Positions 6,967-15,651 of a stretch of 31,604 bases of DNA are shown here, in pieces (the stretch's first letter is position 1; the number at the start of each line of letters is the position of its first letter). Source of the stretch: an uncultured Clostridium sp. (GTDB lineage: Bacteria > Bacillota > Clostridia > TANB77 > CAG-508); the NCBI GenBank assembly GCA_946496115.1, contig CAMMFK010000005.1, positions 1 through 31,604 of the forward strand. The letters are read 5' to 3'. The notes beneath the pieces were generated by a model. That model was not told the DNA's origin. It saw only the letters and a list, made by a program, of their open reading frames with translations, and ran no database searches. Position numbers and translations under genes: made by a program.

Positions 6967-7087
6967 GGGTATGAGAATGTTTCTTTATAGAGGATATTCT
7001 CAATAAAAGGCTATGAATCTTGTCAGGACCGGAAGGTAGCAGCAATAAGTAGATTCTTTTATGTGGGGGTATCCTCTATGAAGAAAG
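6967..7087 (+). ncRNA. ffs: Signal recognition particle RNA (small, 4.5S-like)
   Basis: The apical domain carries the conserved Ffh-binding sequence: TGTCAGGACCGGAAGG with the following TAGCAGCAATAAG, around 7021-7050. The ends pair as a long stem, TTTCTTTATAGAGGATA (6980-6996) with TATCCTCTATG-AAGAAA (7070-7086). The size, about 107-120 nt, fits a small SRP RNA without an Alu domain. Its position just upstream of dnaX matches Bacillus, where scr precedes dnaX. The SRP RNA works with Ffh to target nascent membrane proteins. Confidence 0.92.
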
Positions 7088-7107
7088 GTTTTTGTACCTT
7101 TATTTAA
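7084..7107 (+). terminator. Terminator of the SRP RNA
   Basis: AAAGGT (7084-7089) pairs with ACCTTT (7096-7101) around TTTTTG, followed by a few T. Weak but correctly placed. Confidence 0.5.
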
Positions 7108-7143
7108 AATGCTAAAGTAATGTCACATAATAACAATAAAAAA

Positions 7144-7173
7144 TTGATTTCTTACTTTTAGCAACTTTATATT
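7144..7173 (+). promoter_or_regulatory. Possible dnaX promoter
   Basis: TTGATT (7144-7149) and TATATT (7168-7173) with an 18-bp spacer, 39 bp before the dnaX start. Confidence 0.4.
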
Positions 7174-7211
7174 TTATAAAGCCTTTTAGCTTAGGCGGAA
7201 AGGATAACAAT

Positions 7212-8900
7212 ATGGAATATACAGCTTTATATAGAAGATTTAGACCAACTACATTTAAAGATATAGTGGGGCAAGATCACATTACTACTACTTTGCGAAA
7301 TCAAGTAATTGCAGACAGAGTTGGGCATGCGTATCTTTTTACGGGTTGTAGAGGATGCGGAAAGACTTCTTCAGCGAAAGTTTTGGCAAGAGCCGTAAAC
7401 TGCCTAAACCCTAAGAATGGAGAACCTTGTAATGAGTGTAGTATATGTAAAGCAGCATTAGATGGATCTCTTACAGACATAGTTGAAATGGACGCAGCTT
7501 CTAACAACAGTGTAGACGATATTAGAGCAATTCGTGATGAGGTTAACTTTTTACCAACAGTTGCAAAATACAGAGTATACATTATTGATGAAGTTCATAT
7601 GCTTTCACCAGGAGCTTTTAATGCTTTGCTTAAAACTCTAGAAGAGCCACCAAAACATGTTAAGTTTATATTAGCAACAACAGAGCCACAAAAGCTACCA
7701 GCCACTATACTTTCTAGATGTCAAAGATTTGACTTTAAAAAAATCTCAGAACAAGACATTACTCAAAATTTAGAAAAGGTTTGTAAAGAATGTAATATTC
7801 AGTATTCACTTGATGCACTAAATCTTATAGCAGAACTTTCAGAAGGTGCTATGAGGGATGCACTATCTATACTCGAAAGATGTTCTCAAGGAGAAGATAG
7901 TAATATTACAGAGCAAAAGGTTAAAGATTTAGTTGGAATACCAAAACTAGAATATATTTCAGGAATCACTAAGGCTATTATAGAATATGATGTAACTAGA
8001 AGCCTAGAAATATCTAATATTATAATTCTAGAAGGCAAAGATTTAACAAATTTCTTATGGGAAATTATTAAATATATAAGAGACATCATGATTTTGAAAA
8101 CAACAGGAAATGTATCAAATATTTATTCAGAAGATGACAAAAAAGTAATGCAAGATTTAATTAAAAATGTTAGCAAAGATAGGTTGCTTCAAATAATATA
8201 TGCATTATCTGATTTAGAAAATGAAATAAAATGGTCATCTCAAAAAAATATTATATTTCAAGTGGGAATAATGAGACTTTGCAGTAAAGAAAATATGTCT
8301 TTAGCCGAAAGGGTAGATTCTTTAGAAAAAAACTTGGCTATAGGAAATATCACAATTTCAAAAGAAAGTATAAATAAAGATAAAAATGCAACATTTAGTA
8401 ATAGGATTCATGAAGTAGCAAATAATTCGGAAGGAGCGCAATCCACAAATTCCGTACAAAATGTGGATAACCATGTAAAAAATTCAAATGAAAGTGCAGA
8501 TAATCCTTCGGAAAAAAGGGGTTCAAATACAAAAGCCAATTCCGTAGGCGTTTTGGGTCAAAATTCAAAGGTGAATTCGGGCAATAATGTAAACTTTTGG
8601 CCAAATGTAATAAATAAATTAAAAGAAGAAAGAAAAGCAATGCTATTTTCTAATTTAAATAATACAAGTGCAGTAATGCTAGATGATATGACAGTTGGAA
8701 TACAGTTCGCAAATGGGTTAAACAGTTTTGGTAGAGCTGTAATAGAAAGACCTGAAAACATGAACGAGCTTAAAAGATTGGTATCAATGGAATGTGGAAA
8801 AGATATGAGAATAAAAATTTTAGATAAGCAGGAAAATAAGAAAGAAGTAAATTCTGAAAATAAACTTGACTTAGGGATAAATATAAATTATATTGACTAA
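7212..8900 (+). CDS. dnaX: DNA polymerase III subunit gamma/tau
   Basis: Clamp-loader ATPase that loads the beta sliding clamp during replication. The AAA+ domain is complete: Walker A GCRGCGKTSSAK (45-56), a zinc module with Cys64, Cys73, Cys76 and Cys79, Walker B/DEVH (126-129) and the sensor SRC (168-170). Domain III continues to about residue 360. A low-complexity Asn/Ser-rich linker (about 385-460) leads to a tau-like C-terminal domain (about 465-562), which is expected to bind the polymerase. At 562 residues it is a normal Firmicute tau; no strong slippery site was noted. It heads the dnaX-ebfC-recR operon and follows the SRP RNA, as in Bacillus. A good AAAGGAT site precedes ATG 7212. 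Confidence 0.96.
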   Translation: MEYTALYRRFRPTTFKDIVGQDHITTTLRNQVIADRVGHAYLFTGCRGCGKTSSAKVLARAVNCLNPKNGEPCNECSICKAALDGSLTDIVEMDAASNNSVDDIRAIRDEVNFLPTVAKYRVYIIDEVHMLSPGAFNALLKTLEEPPKHVKFILATTEPQKLPATILSRCQRFDFKKISEQDITQNLEKVCKECNIQYSLDALNLIAELSEGAMRDALSILERCSQGEDSNITEQKVKDLVGIPKLEYISGITKAIIEYDVTRSLEISNIIILEGKDLTNFLWEIIKYIRDIMILKTTGNVSNIYSEDDKKVMQDLIKNVSKDRLLQIIYALSDLENEIKWSSQKNIIFQVGIMRLCSKENMSLAERVDSLEKNLAIGNITISKESINKDKNATFSNRIHEVANNSEGAQSTNSVQNVDNHVKNSNESADNPSEKRGSNTKANSVGVLGQNSKVNSGNNVNFWPNVINKLKEERKAMLFSNLNNTSAVMLDDMTVGIQFANGLNSFGRAVIERPENMNELKRLVSMECGKDMRIKILDKQENKKEVNSENKLDLGININYID

Positions 8901-8993
8901 AAGCAATAAATATGCTATTGATATTTAAGTAATAAAATAAATGGTTATAGGCTATCCTTAAAACCTAAATTTATTTATGAGGAGAAATTAAAA

Positions 8994-9326
8994 ATGGCAA
9001 GAGGAGGATTCCCAGGTGGATTTGGTGGTATAAATATGAACCAAATCATGAAACAAGCAAAAAAAATGCAAGAGGAAATGGAAAAATCTCAAGAAAATTT
9101 AGCTAGTCAAACATTTGAAAGTACAACAGGTGGAGGGGCTGTTTATGCAAAAGTAAATGGAAGTAAAGAATTAATGGAAATAAAAATTCAAAAGGATGTT
9201 GTTGATCCTGATGATGTTGAAATGCTACAAGATTTAATTTTAACTTGTGTTAATGATGCACTTAAGAAAGTTGATGACGCTCAAGCAAAAGAGCTTGGTA
9301 AATATAATATTCCAGGATTAAAATAG
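8994..9326 (+). CDS. ebfC: YbaB/EbfC-family nucleoid-associated protein
   Basis: A 110-residue small DNA-binding protein of the YbaB/EbfC family, which forms dimers and coats DNA. It begins with the usual Gly/Phe-rich stretch (ARGGFPGGFGG) and the NMNQIMKQAKKMQEEMEK helix. The central VNGSKELMEIKI strand and the VDPDDVEMLQDLI helix are also characteristic. A GAGGAG site precedes the ATG. It sits between dnaX and recR, its conserved position, and its stop codon is one base before the recR start. Confidence 0.95.
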   Translation: MARGGFPGGFGGINMNQIMKQAKKMQEEMEKSQENLASQTFESTTGGGAVYAKVNGSKELMEIKIQKDVVDPDDVEMLQDLILTCVNDALKKVDDAQAKELGKYNIPGLK

Positions 9327-9327
9327 T

Positions 9328-9930
9328 ATGGCATCATATTATTCACCATCAATAGAAAAATTAATAGAAGCATTTCAAAAGTTACCAAGTATAGGAGAAA
9401 AATCAGCAGTAAGGCTTGCATTTTATATTTTAAATTCAAGTGAAGAAGAAACAAATAAATTTATACAAAGCATACAAGAGGCCAAAAAGAATTTGAAATT
9501 TTGCTCTAAATGTTTTAATATTTCAGATACTGACCCATGTCCAATATGTTCAGATCCTAAGCGTGATCAAAGCAAAATTTGTGTTGTTGAAGATGTTAAA
9601 GATGTAGTAGCAATGGAAAAAACTCACGAGTTTAAAGGGCTTTACCATGTGCTTCATGGGTCTATTTCGCCAATGGATGGAATAGGACCTGATGATATTA
9701 AAATTAAAGAATTGCTAGCTAGACTTATGGATGGAACAGTAAAAGAAGTAATTTTAGCAACAAACCCAAGAGTTGAAGGAGAAGCAACTTCAATGTATAT
9801 TGCAAAACTTATTAAGCCAATGGGAATAAAAGTTACAAGGATTGCTCATGGTATTCCAGTTGGAGGAGATATTGAGTATACAGATGAATTTACTTTAGGA
9901 AGAGCTCTTGAAGGAAGAGTTGAATTATAA
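9328..9930 (+). CDS. recR: Recombination mediator RecR
   Basis: Acts with RecO (and RecF) to load RecA on single-stranded gaps. The 200-residue length is standard. A helix-hairpin-helix lies at about 14-30 (LPSIGEKSAVRLAF), a four-cysteine zinc finger at Cys59, Cys62, Cys71 and Cys74, and a Toprim domain from about residue 84 (ICVVEDVKDV) through the ATNPRVEGEATS segment. The ATG is one base after the ebfC stop, with AGGA inside the ebfC end, so translation is probably coupled. The stop codon lies inside the left arm of a perfect 25-bp inverted repeat shared with the convergent gene. Confidence 0.96.
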   Translation: MASYYSPSIEKLIEAFQKLPSIGEKSAVRLAFYILNSSEEETNKFIQSIQEAKKNLKFCSKCFNISDTDPCPICSDPKRDQSKICVVEDVKDVVAMEKTHEFKGLYHVLHGSISPMDGIGPDDIKIKELLARLMDGTVKEVILATNPRVEGEATSMYIAKLIKPMGIKVTRIAHGIPVGGDIEYTDEFTLGRALEGRVEL

Positions 9931-10057
9931 ACTTAAAATAAATACAGTTCAGTGAAGATATATAATCTAATATAAAAGTTTCAATATATGTTCTGGAACA
10001 TATATTGAAACTTTTTTAGTTAAATAAAATTTACTGAACTGTATTTATTTTAAGTTT
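9929..10057. repeat. Nested palindrome between recR and the glycosyltransferase gene
   Basis: The outer arms 9929-9953 and 10033-10057 are perfect 25-bp reverse complements. The left arm includes the recR stop codon and the right arm covers the last codons and stop of the minus-strand gene. Inside is a second perfect 20-bp stem (9974-9993 with 9996-10015). The whole can fold as one long hairpin or cruciform. Confidence 0.9.
9974..10018. terminator. Bidirectional terminator (inner hairpin)
   Basis: A perfect 20-bp stem with a minimal loop, followed by CTTTTTTAG on the plus strand and by TTTTATA on the minus strand. It serves convergent recR and the glycosyltransferase gene. Confidence 0.85.
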
Positions 10058-11174
10058 TGTCATTCATTATAATTCTACAAATATCCCTTGTAGAATTCTT
10101 TTTTGCCATTAATTTAGAACGTATTTTCATATGTTTTATTTGTTCTGGATTTTCTAATAATTCTTTTACAGCCTCATCAGGATCTTCTGTTTTTCTTATC
10201 CAAACAGCAACACCTTTTTTTTCTAAGAATTCTGCATTTTCTACTTCCTGACCAGGTATTGGGTTAATAACCACAATAGGTAGTCCAGAAGCTAAAGATT
10301 CTGTTATTGTTAAGCCACCTGGCTTAGTAACAACTAAATCAGAAATGCTCATTAATTCAGGCACTTCATTTGTATAGCCATAAACTTGAACATTTGAATT
10401 TTCTCCAACTAGTTCTTCAAATTTAATTTGCATTTTTTCATTTTTACCAGAAATAGCAATTATTTGATATTCATCGCGAATATTATCTATAAAGGCTTTT
10501 AATATTTTTAGTGTTTTTTCTTTGCCTAAACCAAATTCACCACCACCAAAAAATAAAATAGTCTTTTTCTTATAATCTAAATCAAAAGAAGCTTTAATTT
10601 CTTTTCTATTAAAATGCTCTAAGAACCTGTTTGAAAGAGGAATACCAGTTGCATGTATTTTGCTAGCAGGTATACCTTTTGCAATTATATCTTTTTTCAT
10701 ACCTTCATGAGAAACAAAAATATGGTCTATATATTTACTACCAACTAGCCATTGGTCATGTGATGCAAAATCTGTCATAACACTAGCTAAAACACAATTC
10801 GTTTTACCTTTTTCTTTTAAATAAGCAGTCATTTGACTTGCAAAAGGATGTGTGGAAATAACAACGTCTGGTTTAAATTCCTCAAACAATTTGTTTAATT
10901 TAATAGACATAAATTTATTTGCACCACTACTTATATGTGACATAGCACCTTTTTGAGAATGATCATAAATTTCTCCCCAAGCCCAAGGTGCTTTTTTTGC
11001 CATTTCTTTATATGCAAAAGTTGTAAGTGTATTTAATCCTTTATTTATATATTCTACACAATCAATCATTTTTGTTTTAACATTTGGATAATTTTCGTCT
11101 AAATATTGTTTTATAGATTTGGCAGCAGATAAATGACCACCACCATAAGATGCATAAAAAATTAAAATCTTCAT
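10050..11174 (-). CDS. UgtP/MGDG-synthase-type diacylglycerol glycosyltransferase
   Basis: A 374-residue GT28-type glycosyltransferase. The N-terminus has the MGDG-synthase signature (ILIFYASYGGGHLSAAKSI) with Gly11-His14. The C-terminal half has the nucleotide-sugar-binding pattern VVTKPGGLTITES and NPIPGQEVENAEFL. The family transfers glucose or galactose from a UDP-sugar to diacylglycerol, making membrane glycolipids and lipoteichoic-acid anchors. The true start is ATG 11174: GAAAGG lies 9-10 nt upstream. A TTG at 11192 in frame would overlap that ribosome site. The gene is alone on the minus strand, convergent with recR. ACTGAACTGT occurs both at its 3' end (in the palindrome) and upstream near 11203. 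Sugar specificity cannot be read from sequence. Confidence 0.88.
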   Translation of the reverse strand: MKILIFYASYGGGHLSAAKSIKQYLDENYPNVKTKMIDCVEYINKGLNTLTTFAYKEMAKKAPWAWGEIYDHSQKGAMSHISSGANKFMSIKLNKLFEEFKPDVVISTHPFASQMTAYLKEKGKTNCVLASVMTDFASHDQWLVGSKYIDHIFVSHEGMKKDIIAKGIPASKIHATGIPLSNRFLEHFNRKEIKASFDLDYKKKTILFFGGGEFGLGKEKTLKILKAFIDNIRDEYQIIAISGKNEKMQIKFEELVGENSNVQVYGYTNEVPELMSISDLVVTKPGGLTITESLASGLPIVVINPIPGQEVENAEFLEKKGVAVWIRKTEDPDEAVKELLENPEQIKHMKIRSKLMAKKNSTRDICRIIMNDKT

Positions 11175-11586
11175 TATGTTTGAACCTTTCAATAAAATCT
11201 TTATGACAGTTCAGTAAAGTAAATTCTACAAAAACAAAACTGTAATGAATTTCAATAAGATTTGTGAATTATTTACTGATAAAATCTTTATACCACAATA
11301 TATGAAATAAATCAATTGAATATTTTATAAAATTTTGGAAAAAATACAATAAAAAGTTACAATTCATAGTCACATTTTTTTAATACAGGTTGCATTATAT
11401 ATTTTTCCGCTTTTGCTTCGAGGTTTCACTATTCGTGAAAACTCTCGCATGCTCACTTCGGCAGACATACTTCCCTAAAATTAAAAAAGTTTTCTATGCC
11501 TCAGGTCGCTAAAAGCTCCAAATATATATTGCAATTTTATAATAAATTTAAATTGCTATGAATTTTAACAATATGTGAGGTATTGT
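11175..11586. other. Divergent intergenic region before ypeB
   Basis: No gene. It contains the leader of the minus-strand glycosyltransferase gene, two direct copies of ATAAAATCTTTAT (11192-11204 and 11279-11291), and the 214-bp palindromic element described separately. The ypeB ribosome site follows immediately. No clear sigma-G promoter could be fixed. Confidence 0.5.
11356..11569. repeat. Modular palindromic intergenic element (214 bp)
   Basis: Outer arms GTTACAATTCATAG (11356-11369) and CTATGAATTTTAAC (11556-11569) are inverted copies with one mismatch. A second inverted pair lies inside: TTGCATTATATATTT (11390-11404) with AAATATATATTGCAA (11520-11534), each followed inward by GCTTTT-like sequence. 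A small hairpin TTTCAC/GTGAAA lies at about 11424-11440. The inside is clearly richer in G+C than the surroundings. The inner left module is related to the element at 28927-29085. Confidence 0.75.
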
Positions 11587-12975
11587 ATGAGTAAAATTAA
11601 AGATAAAATTTATGATTTTAAAGATAGGTTAAGAGATAGGAAGATGCTTACTTTGGTTGTTACTTTAGTTGCAATTATAGCTGTGCTTGGAGTTGTTATT
11701 TTTAAAAAGCAATTAGAGTATAGGGGATTAGCAGAAAACAGTTACAATAACGCATTTTATCAATTGGTTGAATATGTTAATCAAACAGAAGTATTGCTAG
11801 CAAAATCAACGATTACAAATAGCAGTAAACATGGGGCAGAAACTTTAACAAATATTTGGAGAAATTCTGGTTTAGCAGAAACTTATTTAGCAAGACTTCC
11901 AATAGGAACACAGGAACTTGAGCAAGCACAAAAATTTTTGAATCAAGTTTCAGATTATAGTTATACATTGGCAAATAAAACAATTGCAGGAGAAGACTTA
12001 AGTCAAGAAGATTTAGATAATTTAACAAGTTTGCATCAATACTGTGGTTCACTAAAAGATACTTTAAATCAACTAGAAATTGATTTATATTCCGGTAACA
12101 TTAAATGGGGAGAATTAGAAAAAGCCGGAGGAGAAGCTTTAACTCAAGAAGCAAGTAATTTATCTCAAAGTAGCTTTGGAAGTATGGTAGAAAATTTACA
12201 TGAATATGCTGGTTTAATTTATGATGGAGCTTTTTCAAATCATATGACAAATCCTGAAAGAGTTGGACTTACAGGAGATGAGATAGACGAAGCAAAAGCG
12301 ATGGAAATAGCAAGAGATTTTATAGGAAATAATAGAATTACAGAAATGACTTCTAATGGTCAAAGCCAAAATGGAAATATTGAATGCTATAGTTTTACAG
12401 CAAAAGTAGGAGAAGAAGAAATATTTACAATAGCCATTTCTAAAAAAGGTGGACATGTAGTATTTATGAATTCAAACAGAGATATAGCAAATGAATCTAT
12501 TTCACCAGAAGATGCTGTTGCAAAAGGCAAAGAATTCCTTGAAAGCAAAGAATTTAAAAATATGAAATCAACATATTACATGAACAATGGTGGCGTATTA
12601 ACTGTGAACTATGCGTATGAACAAGATGGAATTACTATGTATCCAGATTTAGTTAAAGTAAAAATAGCATTAGATAATTGTGAGGTATTAGGAATTGAGT
12701 CTACAGGATATTTGAATTGCCATAGAGATACTAGGGAACTATCAGATGCAAAAATTACTTTAGAAGAGGCTAGAAGTAAAGTTAACCAAAACTTGAATGT
12801 TAGTTCATCAGGATTAGCAGTTATACCAACAGAATGGGGCACTGAGGTACTTTGCTATGAATTTAAAGGAAATACTGCGGACAATGATTTTATAGTGTAT
12901 ATAAATGCTGAAACAGGCGAAGAAGAAGATATTTTGATGATAATAAATACACCAGAGGGAACATTGACGGAGTAG
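11587..12975 (+). CDS. ypeB: Germination protein YpeB
   Basis: A 462-residue homologue of YpeB, which is made in the forespore and is required for correct placement and stability of the cortex-lytic enzyme SleB. There is one membrane helix at residues 20-39 after a basic start, and an N-terminal helical domain (YNNAFYQLVEYVNQTEVLL, typical of the family). The second half carries PepSY-like repeats: AMEIARDFIG, SPEDAVAKGKEFL and TLEEARSKVN each start one. ATG 11587 was chosen because GAGGT lies 7 nt upstream; the GTG at 11575 is itself part of that site. No sleB is adjacent, unlike Bacillus where the two form an operon. It supports endospore formation by this organism. Confidence 0.88.
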   Translation: MSKIKDKIYDFKDRLRDRKMLTLVVTLVAIIAVLGVVIFKKQLEYRGLAENSYNNAFYQLVEYVNQTEVLLAKSTITNSSKHGAETLTNIWRNSGLAETYLARLPIGTQELEQAQKFLNQVSDYSYTLANKTIAGEDLSQEDLDNLTSLHQYCGSLKDTLNQLEIDLYSGNIKWGELEKAGGEALTQEASNLSQSSFGSMVENLHEYAGLIYDGAFSNHMTNPERVGLTGDEIDEAKAMEIARDFIGNNRITEMTSNGQSQNGNIECYSFTAKVGEEEIFTIAISKKGGHVVFMNSNRDIANESISPEDAVAKGKEFLESKEFKNMKSTYYMNNGGVLTVNYAYEQDGITMYPDLVKVKIALDNCEVLGIESTGYLNCHRDTRELSDAKITLEEARSKVNQNLNVSSSGLAVIPTEWGTEVLCYEFKGNTADNDFIVYINAETGEEEDILMIINTPEGTLTE

Positions 12976-12989
12976 TGAAAAGTTCCTAC

Positions 12990-13018
12990 TTGTAAATTTC
13001 ATCTTATTGTCATATAAT
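12990..13018 (+). promoter_or_regulatory. Probable promoter of the murF-ddl-yqeK unit
   Basis: TTGTAA (12990-12995), a 17-bp spacer and TATAAT (13013-13018). It would give a leader of about 205 nt that includes the whole palindromic element at 13074-13197. Confidence 0.55.
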
Positions 13019-13073
13019 TAACGCAAATTTAATAATAATTTATTAAGTTGGTAAAATTATTTTAAGGATGTAA

Positions 13074-13197
13074 AGTTTAAAAATAATTGCGTTTTGGCGT
13101 CGTTGAACTACGCAACGAAAATCCTCAATGTGCCTAAAAGCACACCTCCGGTTTTCTTGCTTGTTCGCCTAGCCAAAAGCACAATTCTTTTTAAACT
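13074..13197. repeat. Large imperfect palindromic element upstream of murF (124 bp)
   Basis: Arms 13074-13098 and 13172-13197 are inverted copies with two mismatches and one gap; both contain AGTTTAAAAA, AATTG and TTTTGGC in complementary order. Inner hairpins are TCGTTG/CAACGA (about 13100-13118) and TGTGC/GCACA (about 13129-13145), plus GAAAA-CC opposite GG-TTTTC. It is much richer in G+C than the flanks. It lies in the predicted murF leader and could be a folded RNA or a mobile repeat. Confidence 0.75.
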
Positions 13198-13229
13198 AGA
13201 TATAGACCTTAAAAAGAAATGAGACAAAA

Positions 13230-14654
13230 ATGAAAGTTAAAGATATAGTAAAAATAACAAATGGAAAAATTTTATGCGGAGATGAAAAAATACCTTGTAA
13301 TCACTTTGTTAGAGATTCAAGAGAACTCAAAGAAGGGGATGTATATATTGCACTAAAAGGAGAAAAATTTGATGGAAACGATTTTTGTCAATCTGCAATA
13401 GATAATGGAGCGAAAGTATGCATTGTTAGTAAAGATGTTAGAGAAAAAGAAAACGATACAAAATTAGTTAATACTGAAGCGGATAAAATAAATAATTCGA
13501 TTAAAGAAAATAAAGTAACAATTATCAAAGTAGAAGATACTCTAAAGGCATTACAAGAAATAGCAACATACAAGAGAATGCAATACAATATACCAGTAGT
13601 AGCAGTTACTGGAAGTGTAGGCAAAACAAGTACAAAAGATTTAATTGCAAGTGTTGTATCTCAAAAATATAATACTTTAAAAACAAAAGGAAACTATAAC
13701 AATGAAATAGGACTTCCTCTTACAATACTTGGGTTAACAAATGAAGAAGCAATGGTTGTTGAAATGGGAATGAACCATTTGGGAGAAATAAGAAAGTTAA
13801 CCAATATAGCTAAGCCAACTGTTGCTGTTATAACAAATATAGGAACTGCACATATAGGAAATTTGGGTTCAAGAGAAAATATTTTAAAAGCTAAGTTAGA
13901 AATATTAGAGGGCTTGCAAGGAAATACTGTAGTTATAAATAACGACAATGATTTGTTACATAAATGGGTAAATGAAAACAAAGAAAAATATAACATTATA
14001 ACTTATGGAATAAAAAATAAAAGCAAATACATGGCAACAGATATTAAATCTTTTGAAGATAAAAGTGAATTTAAGGTTGTGTGTGAAAAAGATGAAAGCA
14101 TAAATAACAAAATGGTTACTGTACCAGTAGGTGGAGAGCATTTTATACTAAATAGTCTTTGTGCAATTGCAGTAGGAGAGTACTTAAACGTTCCAACTGA
14201 AAAAATAATAAATGGAATTGCAAACTTAGAACTAACTAAAAAAAGAATGGAAGTTTTAACTAGTAAATCTGGAGCTACTGTTATAAATGACACATATAAT
14301 GCAAACTATGACTCTATGAAGGCTGCAATTACATATTTAAAAGAAATAAAAGATAAAAGAAAAATAGCAGTTTTAGGGGATATGCTTGAGCTAGGAGATT
14401 ATTCAAAAGAGTTACACGAAAAAGTTGGGGAAGAAGTTGACGAAAGCATAGATATTTTAATAACAATTGGAAAAGAAGCAAAATATATTGCTGAAAAAGC
14501 TAAAGCTAAGCAAATTATAGAATGTAAAGATAATGAAGAAGCTGTTCGTAAATTGAAAGAATTAGAAACAAAAGATGATGCAATTTTACTCAAAGCATCA
14601 AATGGAATGAAATTTTTTGAAATTGCAACCGCACTTTGTGAGGAGGTTTTATGA
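13230..14654 (+). CDS. murF: UDP-N-acetylmuramoyl-tripeptide--D-alanyl-D-alanine ligase
   Basis: The last cytoplasmic peptide ligase of peptidoglycan synthesis; it adds D-Ala-D-Ala to UDP-MurNAc-tripeptide. Three Mur-ligase domains are present: N-terminal (28-RDSREL, GDVYIALKGEKFDG), central ATPase with P-loop TGSVGKTSTK (127-136) and GNYNNEIGLP, and C-terminal with NDTYNANYDSM and AVLGDMLELG. At 474 residues it is of normal length. AAAAAGAAATGAG gives a weak ribosome site before ATG 13230. The stop overlaps the start of ddl by 4 bp, so the enzyme making D-Ala-D-Ala and the one using it are translationally coupled. Confidence 0.96.
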   Translation: MKVKDIVKITNGKILCGDEKIPCNHFVRDSRELKEGDVYIALKGEKFDGNDFCQSAIDNGAKVCIVSKDVREKENDTKLVNTEADKINNSIKENKVTIIKVEDTLKALQEIATYKRMQYNIPVVAVTGSVGKTSTKDLIASVVSQKYNTLKTKGNYNNEIGLPLTILGLTNEEAMVVEMGMNHLGEIRKLTNIAKPTVAVITNIGTAHIGNLGSRENILKAKLEILEGLQGNTVVINNDNDLLHKWVNENKEKYNIITYGIKNKSKYMATDIKSFEDKSEFKVVCEKDESINNKMVTVPVGGEHFILNSLCAIAVGEYLNVPTEKIINGIANLELTKKRMEVLTSKSGATVINDTYNANYDSMKAAITYLKEIKDKRKIAVLGDMLELGDYSKELHEKVGEEVDESIDILITIGKEAKYIAEKAKAKQIIECKDNEEAVRKLKELETKDDAILLKASNGMKFFEIATALCEEVL

Positions 14655-15640
14655 TTAAAATAGCTGTTATTTATGGTGGAATGTCAACAGAACATGACGT
14701 TTCTATTGTTTCTGCAAAAAATGTTATAGATAATTTAAACATAGGAAAATATGAAATACATAAAATAGAAATTGCTAAAAATGGTGAATGGTTATCAGGT
14801 GGAAAGAGGATAAAAAACATTGTAGAAGAATTACAAAAAGTAGACGTTGTTTTTCCAGTATTACATGGTCTTTATGGAGAAGATGGAACAATACAAGGAA
14901 TGTTAGAAATTTTAGGAATACCTTATGTTGGTTGTAAAGTTCTTGCATCAAGCGTGTGTATGGATAAAGTATATACAAAATATATACTTAAAAATGCCAA
15001 AATAACTCAAGCTAAGTTTGTATATATAAAAAATGAAAATACATATGTAGATGATGATTTAGAAGAGATAGAACTTCAAAATGATGAAATAATAGATGTA
15101 GTTGAGAAAAAGCTAGGATTTCCAGTGTTTGTAAAGCCATCAAATTCAGGTTCATCAGTTGGCGTAACAAAAGCAAATAATGGTGCAGAACTTATTAAAG
15201 CGTTGCAAACTGCAAGCCAATATGATAAAAAAGTTTTAATAGAAGAAACAATTGTAGGCAAAGAAGTAGAATGTGCTGTGTTAGGAAATGATAAAGTGCT
15301 AGCATCCACTGTGGGAGAAATATTATCTGCAGAAGATTTTTATACCTATGATGCAAAATACAATAATAGTGAGTCAAAAACAGTAATACCAGCATCTATA
15401 CCAGAAGAAACAATAGAAGAAATAAAAAGACTCGCTGTTAAGGCATTTAAAGCCGTTGATGGAAGTGGACTCGCTAGAGTAGATTTCTTCGTAGAAAAAG
15501 AAACAAACAAAATATATTTGAATGAAATAAATACAATGCCGGGATTTACATCTATCAGTATGTATCCTAAATTGTGGGAACATGAAGGATTGGAATATTC
15601 GGAGCTTTTAGATCAATTAGTTAAACTAGCATTGGAATAA
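14651..15640 (+). CDS. ddl: D-alanine--D-alanine ligase
   Basis: ATP-grasp ligase that makes the D-Ala-D-Ala used by MurF. The 329-residue protein shows the N-terminal GGMSTEHDVSIVSA motif, the glycine-rich loop KPSNSGSSVGV, and the metal-binding C-terminal LNEINTMPGFT. The omega-loop Tyr-type residue is present (FYTYDAKY), as in standard Ddl making a D-Ala ending rather than the VanA type. AGGAGG lies 5 bp before the ATG and the start overlaps the murF stop (ATGA). It is followed by yqeK after 11 bp. Confidence 0.96.
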   Translation: MIKIAVIYGGMSTEHDVSIVSAKNVIDNLNIGKYEIHKIEIAKNGEWLSGGKRIKNIVEELQKVDVVFPVLHGLYGEDGTIQGMLEILGIPYVGCKVLASSVCMDKVYTKYILKNAKITQAKFVYIKNENTYVDDDLEEIELQNDEIIDVVEKKLGFPVFVKPSNSGSSVGVTKANNGAELIKALQTASQYDKKVLIEETIVGKEVECAVLGNDKVLASTVGEILSAEDFYTYDAKYNNSESKTVIPASIPEETIEEIKRLAVKAFKAVDGSGLARVDFFVEKETNKIYLNEINTMPGFTSISMYPKLWEHEGLEYSELLDQLVKLALE

Positions 15641-15651
15641 AAGGAGAAAGT

